Shown here: in pieces, positions 17,910 to 25,548 of the stretch
How the letters are laid out: each line of letters starts with the position of its first letter
Position numbering within the stretch: position 1 is the stretch's first letter
From: a virus
Length of the DNA stretch: 38,386 nucleotides
IMG/VR virus record: IMGVR_UViG_3300020578_000200
Location: 1 to 38,386 of that record
Direction: 5' to 3' (one strand)
Translations under genes and position numbers: made by a program
Notes under the pieces: generated by a model
The model's input: only the letters and a program-made list of their open reading frames with translations
Database searches by the model: none
Told to the model about the DNA's origin: nothing

Positions 17910-18767
17910 ATGGAATCTTTGCTTGGTAGTTTCTTTTACTGGATAAATGAGCGCCACGCTATTTATCTGTCCAAGGCGGCGGGTAATCCAAAGCCTTGGA
18001 CAAACGATACGATATTTCAACAATATAAGTTCACGAATCCCTTTCGTGAGTTAGATAAAACAACCGCATGGATGCGTAATAATTTAACTAATCCTAATAG
18101 GGATGCCCCCATAGCTGAAACCCTGTTTAATTGTTGCGTATTTCGTATGTTTGGCACCATAGAAATGGGCGAGGCTTTGGGTTGGATAAAGCAGTGGGAT
18201 CCTGAGCACGTAAAAAATCTAGCCCGTGGGCGGTTGAGCATGGGCCTAAAAGTGTTCACGGGGGCATACATAATCACCAACCAAGGGTTGAAAAATCCAA
18301 AGGAGGAGGTAGTATGCGATATGTTCCTTACACCTGTTTGGAAGGCCCGTGATCAGTTGGCTGAAATTATCAAACAAACCAATAGCCTAGAAACCCTGCA
18401 TAAGGAACTTGGTAAGTTTGCGGGGTGGGGAGGTGGCGGTTTTATGGCCTACGAAGTGGTAACCGATCTTAACCACACTAGCGCGATGCCAAGTCCTATT
18501 GGTCGTTATACATGGGCCAATGCAGGTCCCGGAGCAAAGCGCGGTCTTAACCGTTTGCATGGCAGGCTATTGGATAAGGCCAATGGTGTGGATTGGAATA
18601 GTGAAATGAGGCAGTTATTAGATATTGCCCCAAAGTACTGCGATAAAGAAGTACTCGAGCAAGGCGTTGATATGCGTACCATAGAACACAGTTTGTGTGA
18701 GTGGGATAAATACCAACGGGTGCTACTCGGCCAAGGCAAACCACGAAGCCTATACAAAGGAATTTAA
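17910..18767 (+). CDS. HMUDK_hel / alpha-glutamyl-putrescinyl-thymine pyrophosphorylase-like protein
   Basis: A 285-residue protein with the hallmarks of the helical HMUDK_hel family (alpha-glutamyl/putrescinyl thymine pyrophosphorylase, aGPT-Pplase): FFYWINERHAIYL (8-20), PWTND (29-33), FTNPFRELD (41-49), GGFMAYEVVTDL (176-187) and TWANAGPGAKRGL (201-213). The domain is related to helix-hairpin-helix DNA glycosylases. In phages ViI and M6 it is the C-terminal part of 5-hydroxymethyl-dU DNA kinases; related stand-alone proteins act on activated hydroxymethyluracil in DNA. Here no P-loop kinase domain is fused. Immediate neighbours are a glycosyltransferase and a thymidylate-synthase homologue, fitting a thymine hypermodification pathway. 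The exact reaction is unknown. The start lies two bases after the previous stop. Confidence 0.85.
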   Translation: MESLLGSFFYWINERHAIYLSKAAGNPKPWTNDTIFQQYKFTNPFRELDKTTAWMRNNLTNPNRDAPIAETLFNCCVFRMFGTIEMGEALGWIKQWDPEHVKNLARGRLSMGLKVFTGAYIITNQGLKNPKEEVVCDMFLTPVWKARDQLAEIIKQTNSLETLHKELGKFAGWGGGGFMAYEVVTDLNHTSAMPSPIGRYTWANAGPGAKRGLNRLHGRLLDKANGVDWNSEMRQLLDIAPKYCDKEVLEQGVDMRTIEHSLCEWDKYQRVLLGQGKPRSLYKGI

Positions 18768-18794
18768 AAGGTTGTAGGATGTAGGAGCACTTAA

Positions 18795-19757
18795 GTGAAC
18801 GTTGATTTATTTTATCTTAGCCCAAACCCCTATGGTGGATGGGTTACGTTTACTGCGCATCTAGTTGATGCACTAAAAGCGGTTGGTATCAAGCCAACAA
18901 TGTACAAAATAAGGCCGCGCAGTGAAAAGAAACCACGGCCTTTTGGTTACGATCTGCACTACACAAACATAAGTTTACAAGATGCTTTGCGTAGCCCCAA
19001 CAAGAAGTTGATTGTAGCCGCCGCTAAAAACCATGCAGATGATACTGCCGCGCTCTATGATGCAGGTGCTGCATTAGTAGTGCATGACCCTACTGAAATC
19101 AGAAACCTACCGCCCTTAAATGGTAGAACAGTTGTGATAAGGCAAATCGGGTTAACGTATCTGCCTACGGCTACATTTATTCGTCACCCTTATCAACGTA
19201 GGCCCGATTATGAAGTGTTTAACCGTACAACACGGGCCGTCAGTACTTCGCGTATTGATTTTGATAAACATACTGCATTGATACTAGATGCAAACAGGTT
19301 AGTACCCGATGAAGCTAAGTGTAAGATATACGGTTTTGAGAACCGCATCTACACACGGTTTAAGATTGTGCCCCATTACCCCGAATGGGAACAAAGTAAA
19401 GCGGCGTACCCTCGTAATAAAGAAGCTGCCTTCAAGTTGCTATGCTCAGCACAATTGGCAGTGGATATGAGCCTAATCAAGGGCGATGGTGGTGGTACGC
19501 AATACACAACACTAGAAGCATGGGATGCAGGCGCAGTGCCCGTTATTCAACGTGATTGGTTACGCACAGGCGACGACATGGTTGAAAATCAAAACTGTTT
19601 TGCCGTAGGTGATGCTACGCAGTTAGCTGCTCTGCTAAAGGATGTAGAAAATACTACGCACCTTGATACCTACCGTGACTATGGATATGAGCAGTTGTCG
19701 TTACACCATCCTAAAACTATTGGTGAACGCTATAAAGCATTGTTAGAAGCTATTTGA
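18795..19757 (+). CDS. GT-B-fold glycosyltransferase, candidate DNA-base glycosyltransferase
   Basis: A 320-residue protein starting at GTG 18795 after TAGGAG. The N-terminal Rossmann half begins with VDLFYLSPNPYGGWVTF, a GT-B-like nucleotide-sugar or acceptor loop. The C-terminal half has DMSLIKGDGGGTQYTTLEAW (224-243), the donor-binding region with the conserved Glu of GT4/GT1-type enzymes, followed by DAGAVPVIQRDWL. No membrane segment is present, so it should act in the cytoplasm. Its place between the HMUDK_hel and thymidylate-synthase homologues suggests it transfers a sugar to a modified pyrimidine in phage DNA. A role in cell-surface sugars is the alternative. Confidence 0.85.
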   Translation: MNVDLFYLSPNPYGGWVTFTAHLVDALKAVGIKPTMYKIRPRSEKKPRPFGYDLHYTNISLQDALRSPNKKLIVAAAKNHADDTAALYDAGAALVVHDPTEIRNLPPLNGRTVVIRQIGLTYLPTATFIRHPYQRRPDYEVFNRTTRAVSTSRIDFDKHTALILDANRLVPDEAKCKIYGFENRIYTRFKIVPHYPEWEQSKAAYPRNKEAAFKLLCSAQLAVDMSLIKGDGGGTQYTTLEAWDAGAVPVIQRDWLRTGDDMVENQNCFAVGDATQLAALLKDVENTTHLDTYRDYGYEQLSLHHPKTIGERYKALLEAI

Positions 19758-19783
19758 TAGGCGCAAGGTACCATGTATATAAT
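19754..19783 (+). promoter_or_regulatory. Sigma70 promoter for the thymidylate-synthase homologue
   Basis: TTGATA (19754-19759), 18-base spacer, perfect TATAAT (19778-19783). The -35 overlaps the stop codon of the glycosyltransferase gene. It predicts an untranslated leader of about 73 bases before ATG 19863, and a separate transcript for the nucleotide-metabolism and polymerase genes. Confidence 0.65.
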
Positions 19784-19862
19784 AAACGTTAGAAATATCT
19801 CTTAGTGCGCCAAAAGCAATAAAAACAAGTCTCTGACACCATACTGACAATAAGGGGTACAT

Positions 19863-20843
19863 ATGTATACCGTAGTAGCAAGAAACGTTTCCGAGGCATT
19901 ATTTTTGGGCAAGCAGTTGATTGAAACCAAAGGAGTAGAAATAGAAAGCCGTGCAGGAAAAACATTAGAACTCCCCCGCCCGTGTGGAACAACTTACACT
20001 CACCCCCGCGAGCGCGTACTGTTTTATCCACAACGCGATGCCAACCCGTTTTTCCATTGCTTAGAAAGTTTTTGGATGTTGGCAGGTCGTAATGATGTCA
20101 AATGGCTTGTGCAGTTCAACAAACGGATGGCTGAATACAGTAGTGATGGTGCTACGTTTTGGGGTGCATATGGACATAGATGGCGTAGGTGGTTTGACGA
20201 AGATCAACTCGACACAGTTGTGTATCGGTTAAAAAATTTTCCAAACGACCGCAGAACAGTGTTAGGTATTTGGGATGTGCTTTCTGACCTCACAAAAGTA
20301 AACGAGCAGAAAGATGTTCCGTGTAATACACACGTCTATTTTAAGGTGCGTGATAATAAACTCAATATGACAGTTTGTTGTCGCAGTAACGATATGATCT
20401 GGGGTGCGTATGGTGCAAACGCGGTTCACTTCAGTTTTTTACAGGAATATCTCGCCGCAAAAGTTGGTGTTGAAGTAGGTATGTATACTCAGGTGAGTGA
20501 TAGTTTCCATGCGTATGTAGAAGTATTAGAAAAACTTGGTTCTTTTCAACCTGATTACGACCCGTATCTTACATTGGGCAGTGATGGAAAACATTTTATC
20601 CCAAAACGTTTAGTAGATGACCCAACAACTTTTGACTATGAACTACGAATTTTCATGGAAGACGAAGAAGTAAACTATCCTTATAAAAACACTTACTTCA
20701 ATGAAGTGTTGGAACCTATGCGTAAAGGACATTTTTGGTGGCGCATGGGCGATAAGTTAAGAGCGTTAAAAATTGTTGAAACAATTACCGCCGATGATTG
20801 GCGTAAAGCCTGTGTGGAATGGATGGAACGGAGATTAAAATGA
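19863..20843 (+). CDS. Thymidylate synthase homologue, probable dUMP hydroxymethylase
   Basis: A 326-residue member of the thymidylate synthase fold. The nucleophile sits in VPCN (Cys154), the phosphate-binding Arg in CCRSNDMIWG (Arg174), and GAYGANAVHFS carries Asn186, matching the pyrimidine-discriminating Asn used for dUMP rather than the Asp of dCMP hydroxymethylases. The NDMIWGAYGAN loop differs from the GLPFN of canonical ThyA and resembles phage hydroxymethylase-type enzymes. It would use methylene-tetrahydrofolate to make 5-hydroxymethyl-dUMP or dTMP. The HMUDK_hel neighbour favours the former. It has its own promoter and shares a 4-base ATGA overlap with the next gene. Plain thymidylate synthase cannot be excluded. 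Confidence 0.88.
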   Translation: MYTVVARNVSEALFLGKQLIETKGVEIESRAGKTLELPRPCGTTYTHPRERVLFYPQRDANPFFHCLESFWMLAGRNDVKWLVQFNKRMAEYSSDGATFWGAYGHRWRRWFDEDQLDTVVYRLKNFPNDRRTVLGIWDVLSDLTKVNEQKDVPCNTHVYFKVRDNKLNMTVCCRSNDMIWGAYGANAVHFSFLQEYLAAKVGVEVGMYTQVSDSFHAYVEVLEKLGSFQPDYDPYLTLGSDGKHFIPKRLVDDPTTFDYELRIFMEDEEVNYPYKNTYFNEVLEPMRKGHFWWRMGDKLRALKIVETITADDWRKACVEWMERRLK

Positions 20844-21157
20844 CCGATTACGATGTTGTAAAATCTCTCGCCAGTGAAGACCATACCTGTTTGATTCAAG
20901 CAGGTAAAAGTTACGGCGATAGTTGGAAAAAACGCGGAGGTGTAGGCGCGTTTATGATGTTAGCTCGTAAATGGGACCGCATAGAAAACCAAACTCAAAA
21001 ATGTAAATGGGATATTTTTGAAGCTATCCGCAAAGACCCTAGTTCAACAGGTATACTTGATGATATTAAAGACCTACGACGTTATCTGCTGCTTGTTGAA
21101 TCGGAGATGACAACTGATGAGCAGCAATCTAAACTCTTTAATAGTAGCCGTTTGTGA
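20840..21157 (+). CDS. DUF1599 (nucleotide-modification-associated domain 1)-like protein
   Basis: A 105-residue protein. ATG 20840 overlaps the preceding TGA and is preceded by GGAACGGAGA. The core YGDSWKKRGGVGAFMMLARK, then WDRIEN and GILDDIKDLRRYLLLVESEM, fits the all-helical DUF1599/Nmad1 pattern known from T7-like and modified-base phages and associated computationally with nucleotide modification. The molecular activity is not known. Being coupled to the thymidylate-synthase homologue supports a role in handling the modified nucleotide pool. The family call is by eye and could be wrong at the subfamily level. Confidence 0.75.
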   Translation: MTDYDVVKSLASEDHTCLIQAGKSYGDSWKKRGGVGAFMMLARKWDRIENQTQKCKWDIFEAIRKDPSSTGILDDIKDLRRYLLLVESEMTTDEQQSKLFNSSRL

Positions 21158-21338
21158 ATGTGGTAAAAACCAACGAACACTGACATTCAGGCAGTTGAAA
21201 AACAAATGGCCTTTTTGTGAGTGTAAACAAAGTATGAAAGTTCTATCAGATGCAACTTCCTCTTTTCGTGCCGGAAACAGAATGGGTAATGCCCGAACAG
21301 TACCCAAACCTGAAAGGAGCAAAAGAAATATCGATTGA
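21117..21338 (+). CDS. Small putative zinc-ribbon protein, overlapping genes on both sides
   Basis: A 73-residue frame that overlaps the DUF1599-like gene by 41 bases and the polymerase gene by 89 bases. It encodes CECGKNQRTLTFRQLKNK followed by CEC, a CxC...CxC arrangement able to bind zinc, and a basic C-terminus. There is no clear RBS beyond GATGAGCAGC, so coupling to the upstream gene would be needed. The cysteine pairs and lack of an otherwise coding frame at 21158-21249 support it. The polymerase could instead start upstream only through this frame, which it does not. Confidence 0.5.
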   Translation: MSSNLNSLIVAVCECGKNQRTLTFRQLKNKWPFCECKQSMKVLSDATSSFRAGNRMGNARTVPKPERSKRNID

Positions 21339-23169
21339 CTTAGAAACTTATGACCCTAATTTGATAACCCTTGGTAGTGGGTGGCCTCGTAAAGATGGGC
21401 ATATTATCGGTGTTGCCGTAGCAGTGAGTGGGAGCAGTTGGTATTTCCCTATAAGGCATTTGAACGGTCGTAACTTAGATGCAAAGCAAACTTTCAATTG
21501 GTTGCGTAATGTTTGTAACGACCCTGTTTGTACATATGTTTTTCATAACGCCGCTTACGACGTTGGTTGGCTAAAAACAGAAAACGTACATATCGCGGGG
21601 CGTGTTGCCGATACAATGATCGTTGCGCCTTTGTTAGATGAAAACAGATTTAGCTATGCGTTGAATGCGTTGGGTAAGGATTACTTAAACGAACGTAAAG
21701 ATGAACGTATGCTACAAGAGGGTGCCCGTAGTTTCGGTGTCAATGCTAAGAGCGAGATGTATAAGCTACCCGCCGCTCTAGTTGGCGCATATGCAGAACA
21801 AGATGCCGCGCTTACTCTTAAACTATGGGAATATTTTAAAGGTTTAATCATCCGTGAAGAAATCGGTTCGATTGTAGACCTTGAACTTAACGTACAACGT
21901 GTTACAATCGCCATGCGTGAGCGCGGTGTACGTGTAGATGTTGAAGCTGCTGAACGTATTAAGTTAGACCTCGAAAAGCGCGAAAAGGCTTTGTTAGAAG
22001 GTATTAAAAAAGATTACGGCGTTGCAGTAGATATTTGGGCGGCACAATCAGTTGCTAAAGCGTTTGATATAGCTGGAATCTCTTATGGTAAAACTGAAAA
22101 AACAGGTGCTCCGAGTTTTGGCAAAACGTTTTTGAAAAACCATTCGCATCCGTTGCCGAAAACCGTTGTGCAGGCACGTGAGTTAAATAAAGCCCGAACA
22201 ACGTTTATTGATACAATTTTAAAACACGAAACAAAAGGACGTATACATGCAGAAATTCATCCTTTACGTTCAGACGAAGGTGGCACAGTTACAGGAAGAT
22301 TTAGTTACAGTGACCCTAATCTTCAGCAGATTCCTGCGCGAAATGCGGAAATTGGACCATTAATCCGTAGTTTGTTTTTGCCCGAGCAAGGCGATATGTG
22401 GGGCGCGTTTGACTATAGCAGTCAAGAACCACGCCTCGTTGTGCATTATGCAAGTTTATTAGATTTTGACGGTGCGCGTGACTTCGTAGCCGAATACGCA
22501 AAAGACGCACGCACCGATTTTCATCAACTTGCGGCAGATATTGTTGGTGTTCCACGTAAGCAGGCTAAAGACATTAACTTAGGTTTGTTTTATGGTATGG
22601 GAAAAAATAAACTCGCTGCTTCGTTAGGTTTAGACACAGAAGAAGCTGAACAGCTTTTTGCAAAGTATCATGCACGAGTGCCGTTTGTGAAACAGCTAAG
22701 TGACTACATCGTAAATCGCGCGACCAATAAGGGTGTAATAAGAACGTTGTTAGGACGTAGGTGCCGTTTTGATTTATGGGAACCCATGAAGTATGGTTTG
22801 TTTAAACCGATGCCATATAAAGAAGCCTACGCTGAACACGGTACAAGTATCCGCAGAGCATTTACGTATAAGGCTCTTAACAGGCTGATACAAGGCAGTG
22901 CCGCAGATCAAACTAAGCAAGCGATGGTTGCTTTGTACAATGAAGGCATATTGCCCATGATTCAAGTACACGACGAACTTGACGTTTCTGTGAGTAATGA
23001 GGCACAGGGTAAACGCATTCAAGAAATAATGGAAACATGTGTCACGTTAGAAGTGCCAAGTGTTGTAGATGCAGAGTTTGGCCCTAATTGGGGACAAGCA
23101 AAACAAACATTTAGTGATAAGCCATGGACACGTGGTTTAAAACATGCTCACAGTTTAATGAAAACTTAA
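21250..23169 (+). CDS. polA-like: Family A DNA polymerase with 3'-5' exonuclease
   Basis: A 639-residue replicative polymerase. The N-terminal DnaQ-like exonuclease has ISIDLETYDPN (Asp30, Glu32), YVFHNAAYDVGWL and YAEQDAALTL, so proofreading should be active. Polymerase motif A is FDYSSQEPRLVVHYA (near 386), motif B RKQAKDINLGLFYGMG (near 435) and motif C QVHDELDVSV (near 571). There is no 5'-3' exonuclease domain. ATG 21250 gives the usual short N-terminus (MQLPLFVPETEW) before the exonuclease. It probably copies the genome with modified dUTP analogues, given the flanking genes. It sits downstream of the thymidylate-synthase promoter. Confidence 0.97.
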   Translation: MQLPLFVPETEWVMPEQYPNLKGAKEISIDLETYDPNLITLGSGWPRKDGHIIGVAVAVSGSSWYFPIRHLNGRNLDAKQTFNWLRNVCNDPVCTYVFHNAAYDVGWLKTENVHIAGRVADTMIVAPLLDENRFSYALNALGKDYLNERKDERMLQEGARSFGVNAKSEMYKLPAALVGAYAEQDAALTLKLWEYFKGLIIREEIGSIVDLELNVQRVTIAMRERGVRVDVEAAERIKLDLEKREKALLEGIKKDYGVAVDIWAAQSVAKAFDIAGISYGKTEKTGAPSFGKTFLKNHSHPLPKTVVQARELNKARTTFIDTILKHETKGRIHAEIHPLRSDEGGTVTGRFSYSDPNLQQIPARNAEIGPLIRSLFLPEQGDMWGAFDYSSQEPRLVVHYASLLDFDGARDFVAEYAKDARTDFHQLAADIVGVPRKQAKDINLGLFYGMGKNKLAASLGLDTEEAEQLFAKYHARVPFVKQLSDYIVNRATNKGVIRTLLGRRCRFDLWEPMKYGLFKPMPYKEAYAEHGTSIRRAFTYKALNRLIQGSAADQTKQAMVALYNEGILPMIQVHDELDVSVSNEAQGKRIQEIMETCVTLEVPSVVDAEFGPNWGQAKQTFSDKPWTRGLKHAHSLMKT

Positions 23170-23171
23170 CC

Positions 23172-23672
23172 ATGGACCTTGGACGATTAAAACTTTTACG
23201 ACGCAGTGGCTATGTAAAGCGGTTTCACACGCTACCAACGATAGGGGAAGTGCAATCAGTGAGTGCACATAGTTGGAATGTGACTTTATTAATTAACGAG
23301 TTATTTCCAGATGCTCGAAAACAATTATTGCTCGCGGCTATGTACCATGATGTCGCTGAAATAATTATTGGTGATATGCCTGCAACAACTAAATGGAAAT
23401 ATCCTGATTTAGCCGAAACTTTAGCAAGGGCGGAAGAGCAAGTAGAGCGTGAGTTAAATATCCAATTCGCTCTGACTGAAAGAGAAAAGGTAATTCTCAA
23501 AATGTGCGATATGCTAGAGTTAGTTTTATACTCTGCAGAACAACTCAAATTAGGAAACGATTATTTCGATGAGGTGTTAAGTAATGGAATGAAATATTTA
23601 TTAGATAAGTATTCTAACTATGTAGAGTTTAGCGTGGTAAGTAATATCTTAAAACAAATGGTTAGCCGATAA
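23172..23672 (+). CDS. HD-domain 5'-deoxynucleotidase (YfbR-like)
   Basis: A 166-residue HD phosphohydrolase. ATG 23172 lies two bases after the polymerase stop; an upstream in-frame ATG at 23124 is inside polA. Metal ligands are His33 (SVSAHSWNV), His59-Asp60 (AAMYHDVAE) and an Asp near 117 (KMCDMLEL). SGYVKRFHT and GDMPATTKWKYPD are typical of YfbR-type 5'-deoxynucleotidases, which dephosphorylate deoxynucleoside monophosphates. In phages with replaced bases such enzymes drain the competing normal nucleotide, so it may remove dTMP or another dNMP. That substrate is inferred from context. Confidence 0.88.
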   Translation: MDLGRLKLLRRSGYVKRFHTLPTIGEVQSVSAHSWNVTLLINELFPDARKQLLLAAMYHDVAEIIIGDMPATTKWKYPDLAETLARAEEQVERELNIQFALTEREKVILKMCDMLELVLYSAEQLKLGNDYFDEVLSNGMKYLLDKYSNYVEFSVVSNILKQMVSR

Positions 23673-23680
23673 AACAGTAT

Positions 23681-23710
23681 TTGCATTCAATATTGTCGTA
23701 GGGCTATTAT
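23681..23710 (+). promoter_or_regulatory. Sigma70-like promoter before the small-gene region
   Basis: TTGCAT (23681-23686), 18-base spacer, TATTAT (23705-23710). The predicted transcription start near 23717 falls inside the 5' arm of the RBS hairpin at 23712, which slightly weakens one of the two calls unless an upstream promoter is also used. Confidence 0.45.
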
Positions 23711-23711
23711 G

Positions 23712-23737
23712 GTATGTTGCTTAGAAAGGTAACATAC
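23712..23737 (+). promoter_or_regulatory. RBS-presenting leader hairpin
   Basis: GTATGTTGC (23712-23720) pairs with GTAACATAC (23729-23737), nine pairs including one G-U. The loop is TTAGAAAG, so the purine core of the RBS is exposed at the tip. The start codon follows at 23740. Same architecture as leaders at 25970, 26319, 27019, 27882 and 28804, with a different stem sequence. Confidence 0.65.
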
Positions 23738-23739
23738 AA

Positions 23740-24207
23740 ATGAACATTTTCGTATTAGATTACAATCATACAACATGTGCTCAATATCACTGCGATAAGC
23801 ACATAGTCAAAATGCCGCTTGAAACAGCACAAATGCTCAGTAGCGTGTACGCACGTTACGACGAAGAAGGCCCCTACTTACCAGTGCATCAAAAACATCC
23901 GTGTACGTTATGGGCAGGTTCAACTATAGAAAACTACAAATGGCTATGGAACTTAGGCAATGCGTTGCTTAAGGAATATACCTATCGTTACGACCGTTTA
24001 CATAAATGTGGTGAAATACTTGCATTACTACGATGTCCCCCACGTAATTTGACTGCGCGTGGTTTTACTAAATTTGCTCAAGCAATGCCTGACAAATACA
24101 AACATCCTGATGTTGTCACTGCATATCGCAACTACTACCGTGGTGAAAAGCGCAATCTTGCAGTGTGGTCAAAACGAAATTTACCTATTTTTATGGAGGA
24201 AGTATAA
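23740..24207 (+). CDS. Conserved phage protein of unknown function (MNIFVLD-type)
   Basis: A 155-residue protein with RBS AGAAAGG in a hairpin loop. It opens with MNIFVLDYNHTTCAQYHCDK and continues HIVKMPLETAQMLSS, a pattern shared by a family common in T4-like and marine phages. Some databases label that family pyrimidine-dimer DNA glycosylase; I see no support for the activity in the sequence itself. Conserved His, Cys and Lys residues near the N-terminus could form an active site. The C-terminal part is Tyr/Arg-rich (VVTAYRNYYRGEKRNLAVWS). It starts the region of small genes with individual promoters. Confidence 0.88.
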   Translation: MNIFVLDYNHTTCAQYHCDKHIVKMPLETAQMLSSVYARYDEEGPYLPVHQKHPCTLWAGSTIENYKWLWNLGNALLKEYTYRYDRLHKCGEILALLRCPPRNLTARGFTKFAQAMPDKYKHPDVVTAYRNYYRGEKRNLAVWSKRNLPIFMEEV

Positions 24208-24208
24208 A

Positions 24209-24709
24209 ATGCGAAATAACTTTGAAGAACACCCGTTATTACTGCTTGCCGATTGTTTGCGAAAAGCAAAGACGGCAAAGAACTTATCGGCAGCTACGAA
24301 TATACATGAAACTACCGTTTATGGATGGCTTGGTTTCCGCCACGGCATAGGTGAAGAATCGTATAAAATTTTAAAGCAGTATCGTAGTGGCGTTATCAAT
24401 AAGCCTGTAGACCCACCAAAGGAAAACAAACTGGTATGGAGCCGTAAAGAATCAGGGCTTACTTTACCTTCGATTGATTTAACGGTTCGTATTATTAAGC
24501 ATGGTATCGGTAAGGATGATACCCCGTATGTGTTTGCCCGAACTGTGCAAGATGAAACTGTGTTTATTCCCAGCTTTGTAGCTTACGAAATTACAAAAGT
24601 GATGGAATACATACAGGTGAACGACATTGTCACCGTGCGCGTTGTAAAAGATTTAAGTGGGCGTAGTGATTATGTAGCTAAAAAGTTCCTTAGTAGTGCA
24701 GAGACTTAA
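24209..24709 (+). CDS. Hypothetical protein with an N-terminal helix-turn-helix-like segment
   Basis: A 166-residue protein. ATG 24209 is preceded by GGAGGAAG, which lies in the end of the previous gene. Residues about 12-50 (CLRKAKTAKNLSAATNIHET then TVYGWLGFRHGIG) resemble a helix-turn-helix with a Trp-containing recognition helix. The C-terminal part (about 85-160) is beta-rich (PYVFARTVQDETVFIPSFVA, VNDIVTVRVVKDLSGR) and looks like a small OB-like barrel. It is followed by the DnaA-domain-like gene after two bases. A DNA-binding regulator or replication factor is plausible, not proven. Confidence 0.8.
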   Translation: MRNNFEEHPLLLLADCLRKAKTAKNLSAATNIHETTVYGWLGFRHGIGEESYKILKQYRSGVINKPVDPPKENKLVWSRKESGLTLPSIDLTVRIIKHGIGKDDTPYVFARTVQDETVFIPSFVAYEITKVMEYIQVNDIVTVRVVKDLSGRSDYVAKKFLSSAET

Positions 24710-24711
24710 TC

Positions 24712-25113
24712 ATGGATATTATAGAACATTATAAACAAGTGCGGTTTCGGTTGTGGAATGCGGCGCAAATCGCCAAAAAGTTTGATGAGAAGCCTGTTGA
24801 AGAAAGTACTTTAATTCAACAAAAAATAGAAAAGGGTGATCTACAACCATTACCGATGCCAAAAAGAAAAATTACTGGATTGAGCACGCGCCGTGCCGAC
24901 CCAGTATTTGAAATACTAGATAAGCATAATGTCACATGGGATGAAGTAATTGGTCAGAGTCGTAAACAAAAATACATCCATGTGCGAGCAGAAGTTTATA
25001 CGTGTTTACTCAACCAAGGGTTGAGTAAAGCGCATATTGGTAAGATATGTAATCGTGACCATACATCGATACTACATATCTTAAACACATATTCAAACAA
25101 CTATTTCCAGTAA
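24712..25113 (+). CDS. Protein with a DnaA domain IV-like DNA-binding region
   Basis: A 133-residue protein. Residues 80-122 read GQSRKQKYIHVRAEVYTCLL, then NQGLSKAHIGKICN and RDHTSILH, which matches the C-terminal duplex-DNA-binding domain of bacterial DnaA (the usual signature there is DHTTVLHA). The ATPase AAA+ domain of DnaA is absent, and residues 1-79 are unfamiliar with a Pro-rich middle. It may bind DnaA boxes in phage or host DNA, to start phage replication or block host initiation. The start lies two bases after the previous stop; there is no independent RBS. Confidence 0.8.
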   Translation: MDIIEHYKQVRFRLWNAAQIAKKFDEKPVEESTLIQQKIEKGDLQPLPMPKRKITGLSTRRADPVFEILDKHNVTWDEVIGQSRKQKYIHVRAEVYTCLLNQGLSKAHIGKICNRDHTSILHILNTYSNNYFQ

Positions 25114-25127
25114 AGAAAGGCGAACCA

Positions 25128-25538
25128 ATGAGTTACGTAGATTTTATTCAAGCAGGATTAAGTGCCACTAAATCCCGCATAGAAGAAGCGGATGTGCCCC
25201 AAGTAAATTTCACGCGAGTTGCACAACTCGCGAGTGTGCTTTTAGATAAATCAATTAGCCCTTATGATGTTGCAATCATTTTGGCATGTGATGGTTTAGC
25301 AGTACAGATCCAAACACCTGAAAGCACCACGGCTATCCCTAGGGTGATTAGTGCGCTTGCTTTGGCACGAAGTGTGTTAAATGTATCAGTAGATGGGCGT
25401 GGCGAAGTTCAAAAAGCGATTGTAAACGCGCAACTTGAAAAAGCTATTAACGATGAAGTAAAAGACATCGCCGCAAAATTTGCCCCTAAGATGCCTACTG
25501 CTACTCCGTTTGGCACGAATAATGCAGTTACTGAATAG
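25128..25538 (+). CDS. Hypothetical helical protein
   Basis: A 136-residue protein with RBS AAAGAAAGG before ATG 25128. It is predicted mostly helical with hydrophobic helices (DVAIILACDGLAVQIQ, VISALALARSVLNVSV) but no clear membrane segment, and a Lys/Ala-rich C-terminal helix. No motif is recognised. It is 14 bases downstream of the DnaA-like gene and may be co-expressed with it. Confidence 0.75.
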   Translation: MSYVDFIQAGLSATKSRIEEADVPQVNFTRVAQLASVLLDKSISPYDVAIILACDGLAVQIQTPESTTAIPRVISALALARSVLNVSVDGRGEVQKAIVNAQLEKAINDEVKDIAAKFAPKMPTATPFGTNNAVTE

Positions 25539-25548
25539 GAAACATTAC

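Noticed and set aside
23740-24207. Pyrimidine-dimer DNA glycosylase
   Set aside because: This label is used for similar proteins but no catalytic signature for that activity is visible; kept as unknown function.
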